Shown here one piece after another: positions 1 through 6,289 of a stretch of 12,608 bases of DNA. Origin of the DNA: Anaerolineales bacterium (lineage in GTDB: Bacteria; Chloroflexota; Anaerolineae; Anaerolineales; UBA4823); contig JADYYC010000387.1 of NCBI GenBank assembly GCA_020853835.1, positions 1-12,608 of the forward strand. Reading direction: 5' to 3'. The notes under the pieces were generated by a model, which made no database searches, was not told where the DNA came from, and saw only the letters and a program-made list of their open reading frames with translations. A program made the position numbers and the translations under genes. The first letter of the stretch is position 1. Every line of letters starts with the position of its first letter.

Positions 1-1815
1 ACCCCGACCGGCGCTGAGCTTCCTGTCCCGGCCGAGCCGCGCGTCTTGACCGTTTGTTTAGGCCAGGAACCCGCCTCTCTGTTCCTCTATGGCGATTCAT
101 CTCAATCGGCGCGCGCCGTTCGCCAGGCGATTTACGATGGGCCGCTGGACATCCCTGCGTATGAACCGGTCCCGGTCATCCTCGAAACGCTTCCCACGCT
201 TGCCGGCGGGGATGTGCGATTCGAACCCGTCACAGTCCAGCCGGGGCAGGGGCTGGTGGACAGCGCCGGGATGCAGGTCAGCCTGGCGGAGGGCGTCAGG
301 TACTTTCCGGCGGGCTGCGCCGATGCCGGGTGTGCGGTCGTCTACAGCGGGCAGGAGCCTGTGCAGGTAGACCAGCAGGTGGTCCTGTTTCGCCTGCGGC
401 CCGGCCTGACCTGGTCGGATGGGACGCGGCTGGGCGCCGATGATTCGGTCTATTCTTATGAGGTAGCTAAAGCCCTCTACCCGCGCGCCCGCCCCGACCT
501 GATCGCCCGCACCTCTTCCTATCAGGCCCTGGATGAGACGACGGTCGAATGGCGCGGCGCTCCGGGTTTTCGCTATTCGGGTTATCTGGCTGGTTTTTTT
601 ACCCCACTGCCGCGCCATGTCTGGGGAGATATCCCCGCCCAAGACCTTCTGAGCGCCGAATCATCGACCCGCAAGCCGCTCGGATGGGGGGCTTACCAGA
701 TCGATGAATGGACGGCGGGCGACCACATCACGTTGAGCCGCAACCCGGCTTATTTCCGCCAGGGCGAGGGGTTGCCGCGCTTCGATACCCTGGTCTTCCG
801 CTTTGTGAGCGGACCAGAGCAGGCGCTGGACGCGCTGCAGGCTGGCGAGTGTGATCTGATCGACGAGTCGGTCCCAATTCAGGATTCGCTGTCTGGGTTT
901 GAGGGGGCGCAACAGGAGGGCAAGCTCACGCTCTTGCGGCAGGCTGGCCCCGCCTGGGAGCACCTCGATTTTGGGATCGATTCGCTCAACCCTGCCAACC
1001 TGCCCATTTTTTCAGACCTGCAGGTGCGCCAGGCGTTCGCCTTTTGTATCGACCGGCAGAAGATCGTCGCAGAAGCGCTGCTGGGCCAATCCGAGGTGAT
1101 GGACAGTTACGTCCCCGCGGATCACCCGCTCTTCAACCCGGATGTCAGGCGCTATGCCTTTGACCCCAATGCCGCGAGCGCGCTTCTGGATGCGGCGGGC
1201 TGGCGTGATGACGATGGCAACCCGGCGACGCCCCGGCGCGCTCAGGGGGTCGCGGGCATTCCGGATGGCACGCCCCTCGCGGTCAAGCTCTCGATCACCG
1301 ACCAGCCGCAGGCGGGGCGCATCGCCGAGATTATCCGCGCATCGCTGGCTCAATGCGGGGTCCAGATCGACCATGAAACGCTCCCGGTCGACCAGCTTTT
1401 CGGGTCTGGAGCGAACGCGCCCATCTTCGGGCGCAATTTCAGCCTGGCCCTGTTTGGCTGGATGGGCGCCTGGCAGCCGCCCTGTTTCCTATACGTCACG
1501 CAAGAGATACCCGGCCCTTACCCGCAATATCCAAAAGGGTGGGGCGGGGCGAATGCGAGCGGATTTAGCAACCCTGATTTTGACCGGGCCTGCCAGCGCG
1601 CTCAATCGAGCTTGCCCGAACAGCCCGAATACCAGGCGGCTCATTTTCTGGCCCAGGCGGTCTTTGCCGAAAACCTGCCGGCTCTCCCATTGTTTGCCCA
1701 CCCCAGGCTGGCAGCCTTTCGCCCCGAGCTCTGCGGCGTGACCCTGAGCGCCTCCACGGACAGCGCGCTCTGGAATATCGAAGAATTTGGTTGGGGGAGC
1801 AGTTGTCCCCAATGA
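1..1815 (+). CDS. ABC transporter substrate-binding protein, family 5 (5'-truncated)
   Basis: This is the extracytoplasmic solute receptor of an oligopeptide/dipeptide/nickel-type ABC importer (SBP_bac_5 family). The reading frame is open from the first base of the window, so the start codon and any lipoprotein signal lie upstream; 604 residues are visible. The TTG at 46 is inside the domain and is not a credible start. Family marks are an N-terminal strand of the type LTVCLGQEPASL, a central 'RPGLTWSDGTRL' segment, 'KPLGWGAYQIDEW' followed by 'ITLSRNPAYF', then 'ALQAGECDLI' and 'VRQAFAFCIDRQKIV'. These follow the order seen in DppA/OppA-like proteins. The stretch before residue 17 is Pro/Ala/Glu-rich, like the linker after a lipidated Cys. 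No permease or ATPase partner lies downstream, so its transporter is either upstream or unlinked. The ligand cannot be told from sequence; peptides are only the family default. Confidence 0.9.
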   Translation, partial: TPTGAELPVPAEPRVLTVCLGQEPASLFLYGDSSQSARAVRQAIYDGPLDIPAYEPVPVILETLPTLAGGDVRFEPVTVQPGQGLVDSAGMQVSLAEGVRYFPAGCADAGCAVVYSGQEPVQVDQQVVLFRLRPGLTWSDGTRLGADDSVYSYEVAKALYPRARPDLIARTSSYQALDETTVEWRGAPGFRYSGYLAGFFTPLPRHVWGDIPAQDLLSAESSTRKPLGWGAYQIDEWTAGDHITLSRNPAYFRQGEGLPRFDTLVFRFVSGPEQALDALQAGECDLIDESVPIQDSLSGFEGAQQEGKLTLLRQAGPAWEHLDFGIDSLNPANLPIFSDLQVRQAFAFCIDRQKIVAEALLGQSEVMDSYVPADHPLFNPDVRRYAFDPNAASALLDAAGWRDDDGNPATPRRAQGVAGIPDGTPLAVKLSITDQPQAGRIAEIIRASLAQCGVQIDHETLPVDQLFGSGANAPIFGRNFSLALFGWMGAWQPPCFLYVTQEIPGPYPQYPKGWGGANASGFSNPDFDRACQRAQSSLPEQPEYQAAHFLAQAVFAENLPALPLFAHPRLAAFRPELCGVTLSASTDSALWNIEEFGWGSSCPQ

Positions 1816-1886
1816 GCCTTTTTAAAAGTCTGTCGAAGCCGTCAAACGGCCCGTTCTTGGATCGTTCCGTGATTTGAGAGGCAACC

Positions 1887-2954
1887 ATGCGCGTTTACCG
1901 GATTCTGATTGTCGATGATCATCGCGATATCCGCCGCCTGCTGCGCGCGAGCATCGAGACGCTCGGCAGCCACGTGCAGGTGGTGGATGTGCCCTCCGGC
2001 GAGGAGGCCATCCTGGTCAACTCGCGCCAGCCGTTCAACCTGCTGGTGACCGACGTGCGGCTGCCCGGCATTTCAGGGCTGGAGTTGATCGAGCACGCCC
2101 AGATACGCAACCCAAACCTGCGCATCTTCCTGGTCACCGGCCTGACCGACCCCTCGGTGCGCGAGCGCGTTCAGATCGCCAAAGCGGACGCGTATTTCTA
2201 TAAGCCGATCGATATCGCGGCCTTCCTGAAAGCCGTCACCAAGGTCTTGAACCTGGAAACGGCTTCCGAGCGCAAAGGAAAGGGCAGGGGCAAGCCAGAG
2301 AACGGGAACAAGTCTGCCTCCTCCGCGGGCATTTCGGCCCGCCTGGCGGGCCTGCGCGGCCAGCTCGATGCACATTGCGCGGTCCTGTTAAGCGAGCGCG
2401 GCGACATCCTCGCCCAGGCAGGCGCCCTGCCGCCCGAACTGGAAGGCGAAGACCTGATCCAGGCGACGCTGGCGGGTTTGAATTCGCTTGAGCGGGTATC
2501 GCTCATGCTCGGCGTGATCCCTCCAAACGGGGTTTCGATCGTCAACGGCGAGAAGTTCGACCTGGCGTTCCGGCACGTCGGGCAGTCGATTGGGCTGTTG
2601 TTGGTCGCAAGCGGCGGCGCGTTGAGCTCCAAAAAAGCGGGCGATCTCACAGGCGGGATGAAGTCAGCCGCCGGCGATATCCTTGGGATTTTGTCTGATA
2701 TCGGCGTGCCGGTCGAACCGGTCGAAAGCGAAGCCCTCGCCAGGCCCGAGGCGGAACCGGAAGAGGCCGAGGCGCAAACCCCGTCTGAAGATCTTGAATT
2801 GATTTTCAGGCAAGCCAAAAAAGCCAAAGCGATCGATGCGGACGCGTTCTGGGACTCGGCGGTTGAGACCGAAGGGATGGATGAAAACCTCCGCTCCGAT
2901 ACGATATCTTACGACCAGGCGCGCCAGCTCGGACTTGCGCCCGAAGGTGACTGA
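1887..2954 (+). CDS. Response regulator: receiver domain plus Roadblock/LC7-like domain and acidic tail
   Basis: A 355-residue cytoplasmic protein with a complete N-terminal receiver domain at about 4-124. It shows the acidic pair D10/D11, phosphoacceptor D56 in 'VTDVRLPG', the switch T84 and the invariant K106 in 'YKP'. A basic, Gly/Asn-rich linker follows (about 125-147). Residues about 148-265 form a second alpha/beta domain ('CAVLLSERGDILAQAG', then 'GLLLVASGG'). Its pattern resembles Roadblock/LC7 folds, though a GAF-like domain is not excluded. Residues about 275-355 are acidic and rich in Ala/Glu, ending in two short amphipathic stretches. No DNA-binding or catalytic output domain is visible, so output is probably through protein contact. 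The start is supported by AGAGG at 1877-1881, 5 nt before the ATG. It lies 71 bp after the solute-binding gene, and no histidine kinase is in the window. The receiver call is firm; the second domain is an inference. Confidence 0.88.
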   Translation: MRVYRILIVDDHRDIRRLLRASIETLGSHVQVVDVPSGEEAILVNSRQPFNLLVTDVRLPGISGLELIEHAQIRNPNLRIFLVTGLTDPSVRERVQIAKADAYFYKPIDIAAFLKAVTKVLNLETASERKGKGRGKPENGNKSASSAGISARLAGLRGQLDAHCAVLLSERGDILAQAGALPPELEGEDLIQATLAGLNSLERVSLMLGVIPPNGVSIVNGEKFDLAFRHVGQSIGLLLVASGGALSSKKAGDLTGGMKSAAGDILGILSDIGVPVEPVESEALARPEAEPEEAEAQTPSEDLELIFRQAKKAKAIDADAFWDSAVETEGMDENLRSDTISYDQARQLGLAPEGD

Positions 2955-2999
2955 GCGCAAACCAGCTTCGATCGCGCGGTGTGGAAATTATGTCAGGCT

Positions 3000-3029
3000 A
3001 TGCCAGTCCGTTATGGACTATGTTACAAT
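3000..3029 (+). promoter_or_regulatory. Putative sigma-70 type promoter for tRNA-Gln
   Basis: A -10-like TACAAT at 3024-3029 is preceded, with an 18-bp spacer, by ATGCCA at 3000-3005 (4 of 6 matches to TTGACA). Transcription would start near 3036, giving a leader of about 46 nt before the tRNA. The spacer contains an inverted repeat, AGTCC/GGACT, at 3005-3019. The -10 is convincing and the -35 is weak. Confidence 0.42.
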
Positions 3030-3081
3030 TCAGGTCACTTGCTCTCCGGCTGAGCGCATGGGGAGAGAATGACACGGTATT

Positions 3082-3152
3082 TGGGGCGTGGTGCAATGGT
3101 AGCACAGCGGACTTTGGATCCGTTTATCCTGGTTCGAATCCGGGCGCCCCAG
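3082..3152 (+). tRNA. tRNA-Gln (anticodon UUG)
   Basis: A complete cloverleaf can be drawn by hand. The 7-bp acceptor stem is TGGGGCG (3082-3088) with CGCCCCA (3145-3151), and the discriminator base is G3152. The D arm is GTGC/GCAC (3091-3094 and 3102-3105) with loop AATGGTA. The anticodon stem is GCGGA/TCCGT, with loop CTTTGGA holding TTG at 3114-3116, which reads CAA and, by wobble, CAG. The variable loop has four bases. The T arm is CCTGG/CCGGG around TTCGAAT (3128-3144). No CCA is encoded, so it must be added after transcription. The UUG anticodon and short D loop fit bacterial tRNA-Gln. It stands alone, followed by a strong terminator. Confidence 0.96.
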
Positions 3153-3181
3153 CTGCGATCACTCAATCGAAAGGCAATAGG

Positions 3182-3224
3182 ACGAGCTTCACATGACCAG
3201 GCCTGGAGGTGAGGCTCGTTTTTA
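3182..3224 (+). terminator. Rho-independent terminator after tRNA-Gln
   Basis: The 11-bp stem at 3182-3192 (ACGAGCTTCAC) pairs with 3209-3219 (GTGAGGCTCGT), with only one T-G wobble. It runs straight into a T run at 3219-3223. The loop holds a further perfect palindrome, CCAGGCCTGG (3197-3206), which could extend the hairpin. It ends only about 10 nt before the glmU Shine-Dalgarno sequence, so it ends the tRNA transcript and would also attenuate any read-through into glmU. Confidence 0.85.
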
Positions 3225-3246
3225 TTCTCGTCGAGGAGTATAGATT

Positions 3247-4599
3247 ATGAACATTCGAGCGGTTATCCTGGCGGCAGGTCAGGGGACGAGGATGCATTCC
3301 AAGACGCCCAAGGTGCTGCACCCGCTTTTAGGTAGACCGATGCTGCAGTATGCGATCGACGCGGTCCAGCGCGAAGGGGCTGAAAAGCCGGTGATCGTGG
3401 TTGGTCATGCCGCTCAAGAGATCCGCCGGGTGTTCGCAGACCAGGCCCTGTTTGCGCTCCAGGACGAACAACTGGGTACGGGTCACGCGGTGCAGCAGGC
3501 GGAGCCGTTGCTGCGAGATCAGGCGGAGCTGGTGCTGGTGACGTATGGCGATATGCCGCTGCTGACCAGCGGCGCCATTGACCGCATCCTCGCGGCGCAC
3601 CAGGCCCATGAAGGGCCGGTCACGATGCTCACCATGATCGGCGACGACCCGCGCGGGTTTGGGCGCGTGCTGCGCGACGAGCGCGGGTACGTCAAGGCGA
3701 TTGTCGAGGAAGCCCAGGCCAGCCCGGAGCAGTTGGCGGTGCGCGAGTTGAACCCGGGCGTGTATTGCTTCAACGCGGGCTGGCTGTGGCAGGCGCTCAA
3801 GCGCATCCCGCTCTCGCCAAAAGGGGAGTATTACCTGACGGATGTGATCGGGGTCGCGGTGGCGGATGGGCTTCCTGTCCAGGCTTTGCTGCTCGACGAC
3901 CCCGCGGAAGGGATTGGCATCAACACGCGCGTCCACCTGGCGGAGGCGGAGGCCGCCCTGCGCAAGCGCATCAACCGCCAGTGGATGCTCGCGGGCGTAT
4001 CGATCATCGACCCGCTGCGCACCGTTATCGAACCAGGGGCGCAGATTGGGCAGGATACGGTTATCTGGCCCGATTCGTACATCCTGGGCAACACGGTGGT
4101 GGGCTCTGACTGCGTGCTGGGGCCAAACACCTGGATCTCGAACAGCCAGGTCGGAGATCATTGCCGGATCATTAACTCTGTCGTGGAAAAGGCGATCGTC
4201 GAAGATCACGTCGATATCGGGCCCTATGCCCATTTGCGCAGCGGCGCTCATCTCTCGAGCCGCGTTCACATGGGGAATTTTGGCGAAGTCAAAAACTCTT
4301 TTCTGGGCCCTGGCGTCAAAATGGGCCATTTTTCATACATCGGAGACGCTCAAATCGGCCAGGATGTCAACATCGGCGCCGGGACGGTCACCTGTAATTT
4401 CGACGGCGAGAAGAAGAACCACACCGAGATCGAGGCGGGCGTCTTTATCGGCAGCGATACCATGCTGGTCGCGCCCGTGAAAATCGGCGCTGGCGCGCGC
4501 ACCGGCGCCGGCGCGGTGGTGACCAGGGATGTGCCGCCCGACACCCTGGCGGTGGGTGTTCCTGCTCGGGCGATTCGTAAATTGAAAAAACATGATTAA
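3247..4599 (+). CDS. glmU: Bifunctional UDP-GlcNAc pyrophosphorylase / GlcN-1-P N-acetyltransferase
   Basis: GlmU makes UDP-N-acetylglucosamine in the cytoplasm in two steps: acetyl transfer from acetyl-CoA to glucosamine-1-phosphate, then uridylyl transfer from UTP. The product feeds peptidoglycan and other glycan synthesis. The protein has 450 residues, the usual length. The N-terminal nucleotidyltransferase domain (about 1-230) has the signature LAAGQGTRMHSKTPKVLH at 8-25 with K22, QLGTGHAV at 75-82, the metal-binding D102 in 'YGDMPLL', and N226 in 'GINTRVHL'. From about 252 the C-terminal half is a left-handed beta-helix of hexapeptide repeats. It includes 'KMGHFSYIGDAQIG', where H361 matches the catalytic His of the acetyltransferase, and 'NIGAGTVTCNFDG'. 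The start is fixed by GAGGAG at 3233-3238, 8 nt before the ATG. It overlaps the next gene by 8 nt and heads a probable three-gene operon. No clear promoter is seen between the tRNA terminator and the start. Confidence 0.97.
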   Translation: MNIRAVILAAGQGTRMHSKTPKVLHPLLGRPMLQYAIDAVQREGAEKPVIVVGHAAQEIRRVFADQALFALQDEQLGTGHAVQQAEPLLRDQAELVLVTYGDMPLLTSGAIDRILAAHQAHEGPVTMLTMIGDDPRGFGRVLRDERGYVKAIVEEAQASPEQLAVRELNPGVYCFNAGWLWQALKRIPLSPKGEYYLTDVIGVAVADGLPVQALLLDDPAEGIGINTRVHLAEAEAALRKRINRQWMLAGVSIIDPLRTVIEPGAQIGQDTVIWPDSYILGNTVVGSDCVLGPNTWISNSQVGDHCRIINSVVEKAIVEDHVDIGPYAHLRSGAHLSSRVHMGNFGEVKNSFLGPGVKMGHFSYIGDAQIGQDVNIGAGTVTCNFDGEKKNHTEIEAGVFIGSDTMLVAPVKIGAGARTGAGAVVTRDVPPDTLAVGVPARAIRKLKKHD

Positions 4600-5890
4600 C
4601 ACGCTTTTTATCGGTTGTTTGTGGCTTCTCATCCTGGCGCTTGACCTGGCGGCGATTGCCGCGCGCATGGGTTTTCTGCAGATCTCGCATGCGCGCCTGT
4701 TGGGGCAGCGGGAGCAGGCAGGAGAGCGGCTGACAGCCACGCTGAACCTCCTGCCGGAACTGCTCAGGGTGCGCGCCAGCCTGAACCTGACCCTGATTTT
4801 TACCCGGTTTTCGCTCGCGGGGCTGGCGCTTTACCTGCTTTTTCGGCGTCCTTTAGATTATCCCGTCCTCTGGGCTGCCTTGACCCTGCTCATCACGGCG
4901 CTCGTCTTGTTCTGGTTGGAATGGCTGGCGGAGCGCTCGGCAGCCCGCCAGGCCGAAAGCTGGGCGGTGCGATTGACCGGCTTTGTGCGTTTCTGGATGG
5001 CCCTGACCACCCCTTTTCTGGCGCCGCTTGTGCTGAGAGCCGATGCCCAGGATGGCGAGGACACGTTCTCCAATGCCGTCACGGAAGATGAACTAAAAAC
5101 GCTCGTGGATGCGGGACAGGAAGATGGCGTGATCGAGCTGGGCGAGCGGCGCATGATCTACTCTATCTTTGATCTGGGTGAAACGCTCGCTCGCGAGATC
5201 ATGGTCCCGCGCATCGATATGAAAGCCCTGGAGGTGAACACTCCCGTGGCAGAAGCGGTAGGGGTGCTGCTGGATTCAGGCCATTCGCGCCTGCCCATCT
5301 ACGAAGAGAACGTCGACAATACGCTCGGCCTGCTGTATGCCAAAGAGCTGCTGCGCGCCTGGCGCGAAGATATCGAGCCCGCCTCGCTGCGCAGCCTGCT
5401 CCGGCCCGCCTACTTCGTGCCCGAGGCCAAGAAGATCGATGAGCTGCTGGCCGAGATGCAAAGTCAGCGTATTCACATGGCGATCGTTGTCGATGAATAC
5501 GGCGGCGTGGCGGGCCTGGTGACGCTCGAAGATATCGTCGAGGAGATCCTTGGCGAAATCCAGGACGAATATGACGTTGCAGAAGAAGCGCCATATCAAA
5601 AATTGCCCGACGGCAGGTACCTCTTTCTTGGACGGATCGATCTGGACGACTTTAACGAAATTATGGAAAGCGATCTCTCCAGCGAGGAGGCCGATTCGCT
5701 GGGCGGTTATATCTATCATCAGCTCGGGCACGTGCCAGGCCCGGGCGAGCAGGTGCGTGCGGGGGACCTGCTGCTGACCGTCGAGCAGGTGGCCGGCAGG
5801 CGCATCAAGAAGGTGAGCGCGCGCTGGTCCCCGCTTACAGAGCCTGATGAAGAGGAGACGAAAGAGCGTGTTGACAGACGAAATTCGTGA
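4592..5890 (+). CDS. CNNM/CorC (HlyC)-family CBS-domain membrane protein
   Basis: A 432-residue inner-membrane protein of the CNNM/CorB/YrkA group, which is linked to Mg2+ (or Co2+) export and homeostasis. Older databases call it hemolysin-like. The N-terminal third (about 1-150) is hydrophobic with three or four membrane segments, at about 3-25, 64-85, 90-112 and 130-147. A cytosolic part follows: the linker 'VTEDELKTLVDAGQEDG', a CBS pair with 'REIMVPRIDM' and 'HSRLPIYE' in the first half and 'HMAIVVDEYGGVAGLVTLEDIVEEILGEIQDEYD' type residues in the second, then a CorC_HlyC domain around 345-415. The cytosolic part is textbook. The membrane part is a poor match to DUF21: in TM1 the usual Ser/Glu-containing stretch reads 'DLAAIAARMG', with no acidic residue at the expected place. 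The start ATG lies inside the glmU 3' end, which suggests translational coupling. The transported ion is not shown by the sequence. Confidence 0.9.
   Translation: MINTLFIGCLWLLILALDLAAIAARMGFLQISHARLLGQREQAGERLTATLNLLPELLRVRASLNLTLIFTRFSLAGLALYLLFRRPLDYPVLWAALTLLITALVLFWLEWLAERSAARQAESWAVRLTGFVRFWMALTTPFLAPLVLRADAQDGEDTFSNAVTEDELKTLVDAGQEDGVIELGERRMIYSIFDLGETLAREIMVPRIDMKALEVNTPVAEAVGVLLDSGHSRLPIYEENVDNTLGLLYAKELLRAWREDIEPASLRSLLRPAYFVPEAKKIDELLAEMQSQRIHMAIVVDEYGGVAGLVTLEDIVEEILGEIQDEYDVAEEAPYQKLPDGRYLFLGRIDLDDFNEIMESDLSSEEADSLGGYIYHQLGHVPGPGEQVRAGDLLLTVEQVAGRRIKKVSARWSPLTEPDEEETKERVDRRNS
5853..5867 (+). promoter_or_regulatory. Ribosome binding site that fixes the cdd start
   Basis: AGGAG at 5853-5857 lies 10 nt before the GTG at 5868 and 13 nt before the TTG at 5871. 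The in-frame ATG at 5847 lies just upstream of this sequence and cannot use it. The GTG start is therefore preferred; it also gives the normal protein length. Confidence 0.6.
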
Positions 5891-6278
5891 GAATCTGATC
5901 CAAATCGCCCTGGAGGCGCGTAAATGGGCCTACGTGCCCTATTCAAAATACGCGGTCGGCGCGGCTCTGCTGACCGACTCGGGGCGCATCTATGACGGCG
6001 TCAATATCGAAAACGCGGCCTTCCCGGCCACGATATGCGCCGAGCGCGTCGCGGTTTTCAAGGCGGTCTCCGAAGGGGAAAGGCAATTTGCGGCGATTGC
6101 GGTCGTGACCTCGAACGGCGGCGCGCCATGCGGCTCATGCCGCCAGGTGCTGGCCGAATTTGGGCTGGAGGCGCGCGTATTGATCGCGGACGAAGACGGG
6201 AAACTGGTGCGCGAGCTGAGCGTGGGGGAACTGCTCCCGGGCGCTTTTACGCCCGAGTACCTCCCGGCGCCCCGCTGA
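5868..6278 (+). CDS. cdd: Cytidine deaminase
   Basis: Zinc-dependent homotetrameric-type cytidine deaminase, which converts cytidine and deoxycytidine to uridine and deoxyuridine in pyrimidine salvage in the cytoplasm. From the GTG start it has 136 residues, the normal size for the short form. Visible catalytic marks are the substrate-binding 'NIEN' (N47, E49), the zinc ligand and catalytic acid in 'TICAERVA' (C57, E59), and the zinc pair in 'PCGSCRQV' (C88, C91). The opening 'YVPYSKYAVGAALL' is typical of the family. The open frame extends upstream to an ATG at 5847, but the Shine-Dalgarno sequence lies after that codon, so GTG 5868 is chosen. It overlaps the preceding CBS-domain gene by 23 nt and is the last gene of the glmU operon, stopping 11 bp before the end of a convergent gene. 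A nucleoside-type ABC importer lies about 1.8 kb downstream, which suits a salvage role. Confidence 0.95.
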   Translation: MLTDEIRENLIQIALEARKWAYVPYSKYAVGAALLTDSGRIYDGVNIENAAFPATICAERVAVFKAVSEGERQFAAIAVVTSNGGAPCGSCRQVLAEFGLEARVLIADEDGKLVRELSVGELLPGAFTPEYLPAPR

Positions 6279-6289
6279 CGGTTTTGTCT

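Noticed and set aside
1838..1850. Hairpin GCCGT-CAA-ACGGC after the solute-binding protein gene
   Set aside because: The stem has only 5 bp and no T run follows, so a terminator cannot be claimed.
3042..3067. CTCTCC/GGAGAG pairing in the tRNA-Gln leader as a riboswitch or T-box
   Set aside because: A single 6-bp stem with a 14-nt loop and none of the conserved T-box or riboswitch elements.
2981..3196. Open frame of 71 codons across the tRNA region
   Set aside because: It runs straight through the complete tRNA-Gln cloverleaf and into the terminator stem, with no family resemblance.
3328..4329. 333-codon open frame on the - strand inside glmU
   Set aside because: It is antisense to a full-length, motif-complete glmU; long shadow frames are expected at this GC content.
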